A DNA stretch of 64,000 bases from Druceiella hillmani (taxonomy: Eukaryota; Arthropoda; Insecta; Lepidoptera; Hepialidae): assembly GCA_039881145.1 (NCBI GenBank), contig JAYKKI010000029.1, positions 27,756,001 through 27,820,000 of the forward strand, written 5' to 3'. Both the position numbers and the translations under genes were made by a program. Below, in pieces: positions 11,929 through 24,055 of the stretch (positions are counted from its first letter, which is position 1; the number at the start of each line of letters is the position of its first letter). A model generated the notes under the pieces. The model had not been told where the DNA came from. It did no database searches and saw nothing but the letters and a program-made list of their open reading frames with translations.

Positions 11929-13550
11929 TCTTCGCACATTATACTTCTGCAAAGATATTGTACGTCGGTAAAAAAGACGTTTTAAATTAACATCGGAAAC
12001 GATATAGCGAACCCAGAAATAGAATCACCTAGACCTGCTAATTGAAGTCATGGCTTCCAGCCATAGCACGATGCCGATTAATACGATTTCCACACGATGC
12101 CATTTAATGGGTCTTGAGAATAATACGATTTAATTTTTTTTTTATGAAACTGAATAGCACGAATTTTGTACGTCTGAATAAAATCGTCGTTTAATATTGT
12201 AATCGTCGTTTAATATTGTATAATATAAACAGGATAAATATCAAAACGAGAAATTTATATAATATTAACTAAATACACATTTTGTAGCTTTTTCTTTTCT
12301 ATAACTGAAACGTATTTTACATCACGTCTCATTAATAATTGGTCATAATTGGTTAAGATTAGGTTATAAATTTAGAAACAGACCTGCCTACTAAAGTTTT
12401 CCAGGAATACTTAATACCTGAAATGAGACTGTTATTATTGAAAGTTATTTCAAAATGCGATGTACAACATCTAAAATACCATCATATAAATTTCGAAGAT
12501 ATTAAAAAAAGAAACGCAGAGCTGGAAAGAAATATATTAAAAAATATCTACAAATATATCGAAATATATTCGACAGCGATTTACATATTGTAAAAAGGAG
12601 GAATTAAATCTTATACGTAAATTTTAGACAAATAAAATCATTGAATTAAAAAAAATTAAATGTGAAAATAATATTTACATTTTATATTCAAATAGAAAGT
12701 TCAATTTGCACTGTTTAATTTGTTTAATATATTTCTTTTCACATGCACGCACGCTACACGTTCGTAAACTTGTATGTATGTAACAGGCACGTATTTGACA
12801 AAATTTTGTTAACGATTTACTTCCCAGAGCCTGTAACTATGAACTCGTCTCCAAATGATCGTATTTTTAGGAATGATTAAATTCTATAAGAGTAACCTAC
12901 GTCTCAAAAATGATTATGCAATACCTCGTATGAGACATTCCCTTTCATATTTTTCAAACTTAAATATTTGTTTAACTTTAAACATTTTGGGTGCGTTATT
13001 TGTACTGTGAAAAAATGTCGATCCGAGCGTATTCGTATAAAAAATGGAATATCACGAAATGCCAAGAATGCCGCAAAAGTACTCAAATTTAGACTAAAAA
13101 TAAAACAAAAGTTCTATCAGAAAAAATAACTTCTATGTAGAAAATATATTCAGTGTGAATGTAAAAAAGTAGAAAAATATGTACAGATATGTTAAAATTG
13201 AAAAAATAACCAACACCATTTCCTCATATAATGACACTACTAAGACTGTGCAGTGTAATGATTTCAATTACACAATTCGACTACGAGAAAGAATTATACA
13301 ATTCGACATGAAAAAAGGAATCTTCATTACAGTTCCTCATAATATTATGTTGCCAAAACTTAAAAATGTACTTCTACGATTCTAAATAATTCCTTTGTTA
13401 GTTGTTATAAAAATTATTGGCTCGCAAATAAAATAATCTTATTCAAAATGGTTACCAAAGTTTCTTTTGATACATTTTTTAAAATCATTTCATATCTTAA
13501 CCCTATTGTCAAATAATTTTCAATTGTCTATTTTATTAATAATGTATATT

Positions 13551-13667
13551 ATAGCTACATATAATATATGTAATAACTACATATAATATATGTAATATAT
13601 TTTATGTAGTTACATATAGTATATGTAGCTCTTAATAGCTACATATAATATATGTAGCTATTAAGAG
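13551..13667. repeat. Cluster of short palindromes
   Basis: CTACATATAATATATGTA-type palindromes are repeated several times. The last is perfect: 13629-13667 has two 19-bp arms (CTCTTAATAGCTACATATA and its complement) around a single base. The cluster lies 0.3 kb from the 3' end of the P-like relic and could be subterminal DNA of that element, but I cannot show its ends. Confidence 0.75.
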
Positions 13668-14391
13668 AGTCCTGCTCATACGAATGATTAATTAAATTAT
13701 CAAAAAATTGACGGTGTAAAAATTGTACAATTTCTAAAACTGGTTTATTAAAAGTCGTCTTACCAAATATAAAATTATTTTTTAAATGTCCCCTAAAATA
13801 ACGTTCACATTTTAAGCATATACCAAATACATCTTTGATGGATAAGTCAAAAAGCCCTTACCTTGTTTTGCAAAATCTTCACGACTTTTAAAAACTTATT
13901 AGTTTGTGACTGTACCAATGAATCGATACAAAATTCACAATTTATATATTTTATATATTTATTTCACGATTCCCCCTATCTATTTGACGACCGATTTGAT
14001 AAATTGTGATAAATCTTCAGAAGTGTTAGGTAGTCTATCTGATAATACGTAGGACATGTCTTTAATATCATCTGAAATTCCTTTAAAATGTTATAACATA
14101 CGATGGAAACTGTACCAGAAAGAATAGTTTCATTTTCGAAGCAGTTTCCACATTCACTCAATTTTATCTCTGCATGAAAACTTTTGTATGCAGATATAAA
14201 TTGTCTGATCGTTGGATTATTATTATGAAAGCCACCCCTAGAACGTACGTCACTGAAAATGTTTCCAAATGGTCTTGTAATAGTTTATACAAAGGTAAAA
14301 ATTTTAAGTGGCCCTTTTGAATTTAGTCTAGGTATAAATATTTTAGATTTGTTATGTTTATTACAAACCCGGCCAAACCTATACGTTTCGT

Positions 14392-14492
<101 letters not shown>

Positions 14493-16080
14493 CATGATAA
14501 AGCTCAAATTTGAAATTTGAAATTCCTAAAATATTTGTATAATTGATCGATTTTGTCTAATATTTCTTATTAGTTGAACACAAAAGTTTTTTAAACCCGG
14601 AAGAAAGAAAGTTCCTAGAATTAAAAATATCAAATATGTCATTAACGAGAGTAATAAGTAGCACAGTGGCTTCGGAATTCTCAAATTGTGATAAATTGTA
14701 AAAATCATGGCAATACTGAATGGAAACAGACCTTGAAAGTAATCGCGCTACTAGCGTCACTTTTAGTTTGTGGTTAAAATAATTAATATACCTAAATGTA
14801 ATTTTGTTCCCCAATTTCAGACATGTCATCATTTGAATATTGTGTAATTTCGTAATAAAGATAAATTCAATTTTTCTATCATTTTCGTGCATTAAAATGT
14901 TTTGTCACCGAACATATTTCTCACATGTTTGAACAAGTGTCACGGATCGAGCAAAATATAATATTTTTCGGCTTTGTATGTGAAATATAAGTAATGGCTC
15001 GCTGTTTAATTTTGCGCCAAGTAAACTGGACATTATAAGATTTGAAGCGATTCCGTCAAATGTAGTTGAAATTACAACACATGCAGTCTCATTAAGGAAA
15101 TGAAGGAAAATTTTCAATAAATTTGCCTTTTGTGAAGCCGTAAAACTTCTTCCTGGAAAGAAACCAAGTGAAAGTTTCCAAAAACTATACCCAGCCACAA
15201 CCATAAATACTATAACTCGATTTGCAATTGCTGATTCGTCTCCGTGCAAATCATTACCTGTGTTAATATAGCCACAATGTGACAAATTCAGTATATTCTC
15301 TAAGGCTTATTTCATAAAAAGTGATGCTAACAATTAATTCTTTTTTTTAGCCATTTCCTTTATTGTATTGAATGACTCGGCTGTAAAGCCCGGTACGCAA
15401 TTCTGATATAATTTCCTAAGTGTGTTAATATAAGGCAAACAAATATCAAATTTTCACGGATATAATTATTACACCTTGGAGTATAGAAATGGAGAATTAG
15501 TGCAAATTTTCTAAGCTCTTCACTATATTCAGTAGAATGGGCGATTTTACCAACTTTTTTTGCATTTACCCTATTTGCTAAAAATTTCAATGTTTCATTA
15601 CTGCATGATGCGGTTTAAGTTATCCCGGAAACCTGAACGTTTTTTAAATTCTTCAAACACCGATTATAGTGTGATCATTTTTTCTTCATTCTCTTCGATT
15701 TAGCCATCAAGTTTTTTATGTAACGCTGCTTATATTTTAATTTATTACATTTAGAACCCAAACGTTATGTAAGCCTCTCTTTTCTTGGCGACAATGATGG
15801 CTGCGATGTCGATAGCTCAGATGCAATATCTTAATTTCTATAATCGTTAATGTGAAAGGTACCTTTTATTATAAATACGTTATTATTATATCATATAAAA
15901 AGGGGTAAATATCAATAATAATATTTTAAACTAAATAAAAATAAAACTTATTTCCTGTTTTAACTATAAATTTACACGATATGAATTTTCTCTAGTGTCG
16001 TGACGTTATCCGGACATAGTATAGAGTAAATCAAAAGTCCAATCTTTGTCAAAACATTAAACGTTTATTATAAGCTTAAT

Positions 16081-16142
16081 CATCGGTATAAATATGAATT
16101 TATACCGATGTGTATGAGTGACAAACACATCGATATAAATTC
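16081..16142. repeat. Overlapping hairpins at the end of the THAP segment
   Basis: CATCGGTATAAAT (16081-16093) pairs perfectly with 16098-16110 around a 4-base loop. The strand 16096-16113 can instead pair with 16125-16142 with one mismatch. The same 13-18 bp is thus present three times, once inverted relative to the other two, next to the 3' end of the open THAP segment. Confidence 0.88.
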
Positions 16143-16331
16143 TGTAGGCATCCAGTCCTTTTTCAAAATACGTCGATATACTCGTTTTACAAAATATTTT
16201 CTATTAAAATGTTTACTACACACAATAATATTTTTATGGGGAGACCGATTGCATATATTAAGAGTTCTTGTCCATTTTTCTTGTCCTACGGAATTCATTG
16301 GAAACCTGAAAAATATACTTTTGAGTAACAT

Positions 16332-17741
16332 TTAAATAATAACATATTTTTGAATGATTCAGATACATTTAGTTATTTGAAATCTGAAAATATTTTATTG
16401 ACCCACGCCTTTTTCAGTCACATAAGGGCTTATATTGCAAATAATATTAATATGTGTTGTTTCATTTCATCTACTAACGATGTATATAGCAATCTACGTT
16501 CTTTTTCACTGTAAAAAAATATCGACATGATTTGTCGGTAAAATATTGCCAATCCCTATATGTCAATCCGTAAATTGTAGTTTTTCACGGATACAATATC
16601 TCTTATTTATATACACGAAATATAAAAAGAATAATAAAACGTAAAATTGAATATATTTACAATGATATGTACATTTGGCCAAGTTTAGTTTATCGATAAT
16701 TAAGGGGAAAATAAGTGATAAAAAGTAAGTACGTGCATTTACCTGTGAAATGTCTCTTTATTTGAATTTTTCATATATGCACTTCACAATTCAATACTAA
16801 ACAAGACCCAATTGCTTATTCTAAAATAATATTGTGGAAATATTATTCGAAAATACACGAAAATATTAAAATACTGCCAGACGCTATCGAAGCAAGAAAC
16901 TATGGGACATTTTTATCTATGAAAATAGTTTTATTTATTCACATATTGTCATATTGTCTTTTCCACTGACAGTAATGTCATAAATAATATATTCTTGTTC
17001 GTTCGCTTTGTTCATCTATTCGTAGTATATTAAGTCTGTGGTATGCATACGCGCATATGTTTGTGTGTGGGAATCTGTAGTATATATCCCTACCGATTTC
17101 TTTTTAAGTTTATCTTAAACGTAGTTGCTCGTATTTAAAAGTTATTTCCGTTTTATTTTGTGACTATATGTTCTTGACAATTTACTCTTTATTATACATT
17201 AGATTTATAATTGTAATTGAATCAGAGAATAAAATGTATATTAAGAAATAAAAAATAGCATAATTTAAGAAACTTTATTGTTTGTTCATTAATTGAGTGA
17301 TTTTGTTGATTTAGATAAGAAATAAAATCGAACGCAAGTTTTTAACCGTCTAAAATAGACTTTGGTATGTATAAACATCGGTTTCTCAAATCAGTTCATA
17401 CATGGGCCAAATTGTTATCTATGTTAAAATCAAACTTGCATAAGTGACATCACAACAAGAAACAGCCTACAACATAAACTACACAAATGTCTCGTTAACA
17501 CCACAAAGGTTGGTTTACATTAAATCTAAATCATATTTGGTATAAGTATAGCAAGACACTCCATCTTGCTATGTTCGTGTACAAAGCCAACCGCGTTTTT
17601 TGTGCATTTTCCATTATTTTTAAAAGTTAAAAATAGTCTCCTTTTGAATGAAAGTTTGTCTTTCTACCTCAGTTAATCAGAGATCAATAATGTTCCTATA
17701 TATTTCTCGCTTTATATTAAGAGATTTTTTGGTACAAAATA
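16332..17741. other. AT-rich DNA, no gene recognised
   Basis: Nothing coding can be supported. The stretch ends with a 14-bp-arm hairpin (17721-17753, GAGATTTTTTGGTA and complement, 5-base loop) whose right arm overlaps the start of the 79-bp direct repeat described next. Confidence 0.5.
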
Positions 17742-17820
17742 CCAAAAAATCTCATTGTATCATCTAAATTAATGGAAAAGTGCAAATAGAAACGACATGA
17801 GAAAACATTTTGAACTTGAC
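17742..17820 (+). repeat. 79-bp direct repeat, copy 1, outside the left palindrome arm
   Basis: This matches 19501-19579 with about two mismatches near its start. The two copies sit immediately outside and immediately inside the left arm of the large inverted repeat, while the right arm has no such copies. Confidence 0.93.
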
Positions 17821-17824
17821 CACT

Positions 17825-19501
17825 GCCACTCAAAAGATAATTTCCAAAAAAGATAATTTCCTTCTATTAATGTAAACATATAATTTTCATTATAATGACA
17901 TCTAACTCTAGGTATCACCCTTAATTTATCAATTCATATAGAAGAGGAGATTATTTTTAATATTTTCTGGAAGAATAAAAAATATATAACCTAAACCATC
18001 CATTAAAAATAAAATTAGAACTTAAGAGGTACGAATATTAAGTGCGAAACTTGGATGTCCAAATAAAACAAAATAATTATTCCCGTATGCATTACATTCA
18101 AAGAACCTTCGATACAAACTTAAATTATAAGGATACTCATAAGGAAACGTACACAATATCTTAAAACTGCTCAGCACGTAAGGACTTAAGTGCAAACCAT
18201 GTTTGTTACTGAGTATAATACTTTAGTGTAAAAGCGTGAGGCACTTTCTCTTAAAATCTAACTAAATATTAAACTTTTTCACATAATATTGATTCGAGAG
18301 ACATATTTTTTTTAGAAAAAGCGCTCCACGTTTTTACACTCAAATATTATACTCAACAACAAACACAGCTTACATTAAAGTTCTTACAGAATAGACAGAG
18401 GAAACAGGTTCTATGATTATATTTTGCTTTTAGTGCAGTATATAAAGCGTGTTTTTTTAACTGTTAGTTTATTTTTATTTTCCTTAGTTTTATATCAAAA
18501 AGAGACATTTTTTTTGAACTTGCTTTATATTATATTTAGAACTACTTTAACAAATATTAACATTGTTTTAAAAACTACTACGGGATTCAAATTAACATAT
18601 CAGCAAAGTTGATTAGTTTGAGACGTCTCTTCTTGATTCTATGTCTATAGGCAACTGAGCACCCATCCTCTCCATCACTGCCAATCATTATTACAAGGCG
18701 TCTTTCCGATAAGCTTGGAACAATCCAATTTTTTGATCTGAAGTCTGCAGTTATTCTACTCTACCTAGAGCAGTGTAAACTTGTTTAGGTGTGCTTGCCC
18801 AAACACAAAGATTTGCGATTCTAAATAGACCACCGCATGCACAGCAATCAGAAGACCAAGAACGATTACGATACGTTGTTCCGTTATCGAATTCAGGGTC
18901 TAACTTCCGGTTCTGTTTCATTAAATAAATCCGATGATACCATTTTATTGTATTGTTATCAGAACTACACACCATTTCCAAAGGTCATGATTCAATTAGA
19001 AATCCATGACATCAATTAGAAACCCAAACATGGTTGGGATACGTTGTTCCGTTATCGAGTTCGGTGCCTAACTTCCGACTCTATTTCATTAAATCAGTCC
19101 ATTTGTACCATATTATTGTATGTCATCAGAATTACATACAAATACTGAGTTTTGTGATAATACAGTAATTATAAGTGCATGAAATTTAGTTTTGTAGATT
19201 ACATTAGATAATCAGTTAGTTATAGGTCGACCTAATAAAAGCGTTTTAAAAAGACCAATAAACTAAATTATAACTGTAACCGCATCGTAACCGTATCTAA
19301 AAATATATATGTATTATACCTCTACAAGGTACTCGTAACAGTCACAATTGTTTATTTATTTATTTATCAACAGGATAAGAGTCGAAATGTGAACTGGCGA
19401 GGGCAAGTGCACAAGCCGTGCGATGTGGGTGGGAGAGAGAAAGAGAAATGATGACCACGGAACGGCTTAGTGGCATAGAGCGACGATGCATGTTGTTTTG
19501 C
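17825..19501 (+). repeat. Left arm of a large inverted repeat (1677 bp)
   Basis: The arm is near-identical to the complement of 20380-22055; in a 100-bp sample by eye I counted three differences. Identity begins at GCCACTC (17825) and ends at TTTTGC (19501). Mirror-image open frames in the two arms (for example 18751-18981 and 20900-21130) translate identically but resemble no family I know. The stretch 18300-18760 is also related, at much lower identity, to 60405-60860, so the arm contains an interspersed repeat. An internal direct repeat of about 103 bp lies at 18870 and 19038. Confidence 0.95.
18870..19140 (+). repeat. Diverged direct repeat within the palindrome arm
   Basis: Two units of about 103 bp, starting GATACGTTGTTCCGTTATCG at 18870 and 19038, are clearly related but diverged. 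The same pair is present inverted in the right arm, so this duplication is older than the palindrome. Confidence 0.85.
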
Positions 19502-19579
19502 CAAAAAGTCCCATTGTATCATCTAAATTAATGGAAAAGTGCAAATAGAAACGACATGAGAAAACATTTTGAACTTGAC
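19501..19579 (+). repeat. 79-bp direct repeat, copy 2, just inside the left arm
   Basis: See 17742-17820. It ends at CTTGAC, exactly where copy 1 ends, and the flanking sequences then differ (CACTGCC against GGCAATA). Confidence 0.93.
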
Positions 19580-20379
19580 GGCAATATTTTTTTATTTCAA
19601 TCATTTTTTTCAGCTAACATAATCTGAAGACAACTTGCTCCATTTTTTACATTTATATATTAAGATATTTTCAAAAATTTTGCTAGGAATTGATAACTTA
19701 GGTTTGATCAAACCCTCTAATATATTCTGAGTCAGTACAACAATTAACAATTTTGATGGTTTATGTCCCAAACGTTATGTAAGCTATGTTTATGATATTT
19801 AAAATATAACATCTTTTGAACCATCGTCTGGCGTATGCAAGTTTTCACTTAAACACATAAAATAGTTAAAGAGATGTGCGCGTACGGTTACTTTGAGAAC
19901 TTGCTAGAGCCCTACCGCGCCCTTTTATCAGCGGTTACTAATAAGAAAATATCTTATGCGTACACCAAAGTAGAGACCAAGATATTTCAAATTGTTTTAT
20001 GAATTTTCTCTTACAATTCTGCAATAGTTGTTTCAAAGTTGTTTTAAGGAACAGAAAACTTTTTGCATTTCACTTTATATAATATAAGAACAACCAATGA
20101 TGTAATCGACCTTTTCACACAGTTTCCTAAAATTATTAAACAAAATTTATTTGCTACGCTACATGGTCAATAGCTATGCAATTCTTGCGATATTTTTAAC
20201 ACATTTTATATACTATTATATATTTATAACTTAATATGACACTCTTTGTATTTATTAAGGATTGCAATGGTGCAAAGTGGGATCAGTATCATTTTTAACT
20301 CTGTGGGATACGACAACAAGCTGTACGGGTCTGCGGAGATCCGCAAACTTATAAAAATCGCAAGAAAACGTCTCTATGC
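19580..20379. other. Spacer of the large inverted repeat
   Basis: This single-copy DNA between the arms contains CCCAAACGTTATGTAAGC (19767-19784), identical to 15757-15774 in the P-like relic. Close to the right arm lies TATAAAAA (20350-20357), a TATA-box-like string in less AT-rich DNA; an open frame starting at 20246 crosses into the arm. No known product. Confidence 0.6.
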
Positions 20380-22055
20380 GCAAAACACCATGCATCGTCG
20401 CTCTATACCACTAAGCCGTTCCGTGGTCATCATTTCTCTTTCTCTCTCCCACCCACATCGCACGGCTTGTGCACTTGCCCTCGCCAGTTCACATTTCGAC
20501 TCTTATCCTGTTGATAAATAAATAAATAAACAATTGTGACTGTTACGAGTACCTTGTAGAGGTATAATACATATATATTTTTAGATACGGTTACGATGCG
20601 GTTACAGTTATAATTTAGTTTATTGGTCTTTTTAAAACGCTTTTATTAGGTCGACCTATAACTAACTGATTATCTAATGTAATCTACAAAACTAAATTTC
20701 ATGCACTTATAATTACTGTATTATCACAAAACTCAGTATTTGTATGTAATTCTGATGACATACAATAATATGGTACAAATGGACTGATTTAATGAAATAG
20801 AGTCGGAAGTTAGGCACCGAACTCGATAACGGAACAACGTATCCCAACCATGTTTGGGTTTCTAATTGATGTCATGGATTTCTAATTGAATCATGACCTT
20901 TGGAAATGGTGTGTAGTTCTGATAACAATACAATAAAATGGTATCATCGGATTTATTTAATGAAACAGAACCGGAAGTTAGACCCTGAATTCGATAACGG
21001 AACAACGTATCGTAATCGTTCTTGGTCTTCTGATTGCTGTGCATGCGGTGGTCTATTTAGAATCGCAAATCTTTGTGTTTGGGCAAGCACACCTAAACAA
21101 GTTTACACTGCTCTAGGTAGAGTAGAATAACTGCAGACTTCAGATCAAAAAATTGGATTGTTCCAAGCTTATCGGAAAGACGCCTTGTAATAATGATTGG
21201 CAGTGATGGAGAGGATGCGTGCTCAGTTGCCTATAGACATAGAATCAAGAAGAGACGTCTCAAACTAATCAACTTTGCTGATATGTTAATTTGAATCCCG
21301 TAGTAGTTTTTAAAACAATGTTAATATTTGTTAAAGTAGTTCTAAATATAATATAAAGCAAGTTCAAAAAAAATGTCTCTTTTTGATATAAAACTAAGGA
21401 AAATAAAAATAAACTAACAGTTAAAAAAACACGCTTTATATACTGCACTAAAAGCAAAATATAATCATAGAACCTGTTTCCTCTGTCTATTCTGTAAGAA
21501 CTTTAATGTAAGCTGTGTTTGTTGTTGAGTATAATATTTGAGTGTAAAAACGTGGAGCGCTTTTTCTAAAAAAATATGTCTCTCGAATCAATATTATGTG
21601 AAAAAGTTTAATATTTAGTTAGATTTTAAGAGAAAGTGCCTCACGCTTTTACACTAAAGTATTATACTCAGTAACAAACATGGTTTGCACTTAAGTCCTT
21701 ACGTGCTGAGCAGTTTTAAGATATTGTGTACGTTTTCTTATGAGTATCCTTATAATTTAAGTGTGTATCGAAGGTTCTTTGAATGTAATGCATATGGGAA
21801 TAATTATTTTGTTTTATTTGGACATCCAAGTTTCGGACTTAATATTCGTACCTCTTAAGTTCTAATTTTATTTTTAATGGATGGTTTAGGTTATATATTT
21901 TTTATTCTTCCAGAAAATATTAAAAATAATCTCCTCTTCTATATGAATTGATAAATTAAGGGTGATACCTAGAGTTAGATGTCATTATAATGAAAATTAT
22001 ATGTTTAAATTAATAGAAGGAAATTATCTTTTTTGGAAATTATCTTTTGAGTGGC
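20380..22055 (-). repeat. Right arm of the large inverted repeat (1676 bp)
   Basis: Complement of 17825-19501. It starts at GCAAAA (20380) and stops at GAGTGGC (22055). Single-base differences from the left arm include the G/C change at the GAGCACCCATCC site near 18660. No copy of the 79-bp flank is present on either side. Confidence 0.95.
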
Positions 22056-22800
22056 CATAATAACGTTATATTTTTTATCATATCCTTTGTGATTGGATTT
22101 CTCCCTTTAAAACGATTAGAAATATATGTTATAAGATGTAACTTTTGATACTGATGGAGAATACTATGCTCATGTCGACAATGTATTAATGTCAAAGAAT
22201 TTTGTTATGTAGTCGTAAAAAATATAATAGGCTTAGGTAATGTTGACAGTCATTCTATAATATCAAAAATGAATATATATAACATCAATTGTGTTGCTGT
22301 CTACAAAGCAAGGACTAATATAGGTAAAGTTCCCTCCTCAGGGACACTGTATGGCCTGGCATAGAATAAAGACATTAGCGCAATACTCAGGATATTTTCC
22401 ACGCTTTCAGCTGAGCTGGCTGAAATCACAAGGCTTACAAATTGCGATGTAAATTGACTTGAAATTAATTTAATATAATTAGCTATTTTTGTTTAATTAT
22501 CAAAACTTCAATATTTTTTCATATTAACTTGGCGAGCGCACAATTGGGTCAATTTGACCCTCGACATTTTAAACCTTGTGGTTTCCTTAAAATTAATGTG
22601 TGACTTTGCATACTTCTCAGTAACTGGAGCTAATAATCCCCCATCCTCGCTGTATACTGTCAATCTGTCGTGTTGCGTCTGCATCGGCAGATAGACGCGG
22701 TCAAACATAAAAAAGGTTTATATGACCCAACCATACATTTAATGTCTTAATTTCGTGTCATTGTTTGAAATCTGTTTTCAGTAATTTATTTTGTTAATTA
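22056..22800. other. Non-coding DNA upstream of the piggyBac relic
   Basis: No gene recognised. GGGTCAATTTGACCC (22547-22561) is a 15-bp palindrome; it could belong to the 5' subterminal region of the piggyBac-type element that follows, but I found no TTAA-flanked terminal repeats. Confidence 0.4.
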
Positions 22801-24055
22801 TGAGTAGAGAAGAACGCGAACGGCAGTGGGTTTTATTCACTTTGCAGGAATCCGACTCCGAATATGAAAATTTTTCATTAAAAAGTGAAGAAGAACAAAG
22901 ATAACTTGAGCGTTCGCACCCAAGAAAGTAACACTGACCAAGATGCATAATAACGATAATGAGCCCCTGATTGAACTAAGCCATCGAACACATTCATCAA
23001 TATCTGAATTATAGCAGGATTTTGATACTAATTCGACAACCACAATCACTTCTGAAAGCTAGATACGAGCATCTTATTTTTTGGAAAAGATCTAGAGCTC
23101 AAAATATTATATATAGAGCTCAAAATAAATATATATAAAATATTATAATATAAATGCCAGATGTTCAATCAGAAGCTAGGCATGCCAAATCAGAAAAAGA
23201 GTGCTGTCACATTTTTTTACAGATATAATGGTCGTCCAAATTCTAACCTATACAAATACTCGAATAATAATCAAATTAGTAGCTTGTTAAGACCTTTTAA
23301 AATATAGCTATAGGAAAGAATGCAGTTGCAGTGAATTGCAGGCTTTTCTTGAGCTTCTGTATATTGCTGATGTGCATAGAAACGTTACATTCGACAATTG
23401 GTTTACCAGTTATGAATTAGTAAACCACTTACTGCAAGAACCCAAAATGACACCTGTGGATACTGTTCGCCAAAATAAAAGAGAGATACCAGTAAAATTT
23501 ACAAGAATCATGGAAAAAGAAATATATTCGTCAACGTTTGGTTTTCGGAATGACGTCACGATAGTATTCCACATTCCGAAAAAAACATAGTCGTTTAATT
23601 TATGTCGAGTTTACATCCTGATAATGGTATTGATACATGGTCGATAAAAAGAAACATGAGATTTTACAATGTGACCAAAGGTGGGGTAGACGTTGCTGGC
23701 GAACTTTGTTCAACTTATAACATGAACGGTAATAAAAAAATGGCCTTGACCATTTTTTACGATTTACTAAATATGTCTGGAATAAATACATATATATTAT
23801 GTAAATATAACAACAACATTAGCATAACACGCCGCAAATTTCTTAAGAACATTGGCCTTGAACTTCTTCGTGAACATTTGCAAAATCGTAAAGAATCGTA
23901 TGTCAAGATTGTCTTGCCAAAAAAGACAGGAAAGCTAATTCTATTTACCGGATCTGTAACAAGTACATATGTAGTGAACACGCAATATTGTGCTGCAGAG
24001 ATTATGCAGATTATCAGCATGATAATACCGATTTATAAAACCGACACGGTATGAT
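22801..24055 (+). pseudogene. piggyBac-like transposase, decayed
   Basis: piggyBac transposases cut and paste at TTAA sites. The probable start is the ATG at 22801 (MSREERERQWV, an acidic N-terminus with SDSEYE), ending in a stop after about 35 codons. A large internal part of the usual 550-600 residue protein is missing. Recognition resumes at 23336-23590 with NVTFDNWFTSYEL, which carries one catalytic Asp, then TVRQNKREIP. A stop near 23590 separates this from 23602-24054: SSLHPDNGIDT, FYNVTKGGVDVAGELCSTYN, FYDLLNMSGINTY and RRKFLKNIGLELLREHL. In the family the second motif reads GGVDxxDE, so one acidic residue is replaced by Gly. A frameshift near 23930 precedes a Cys-rich tail (ICNKYICSEHAILCC) typical of the C-terminal zinc domain. 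Confidence 0.92.

Larger units (their letters stand above)
8632..13550. other. AT-rich DNA with two (TA)n arrays and one coding-like remnant
   Basis: Apart from the entries inside it (9842-10121, 10492-10657, 11868-11928) this stretch holds no recognised gene. Short open frames near 12904-13086 and 13179-13385 have no family motif and no splice context that I can defend. Confidence 0.5.

Noticed and set aside
18751..21130. Matching open frames in the two palindrome arms as genes
   Set aside because: Their duplication follows from the inverted repeat. They overlap on both strands, resemble no family, and the related copy at 60405 does not preserve them.
22547..22561. GGGTCAATTTGACCC as a piggyBac terminal repeat
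   Set aside because: It is an internal palindrome without an adjacent TTAA and without a partner at the 3' side.
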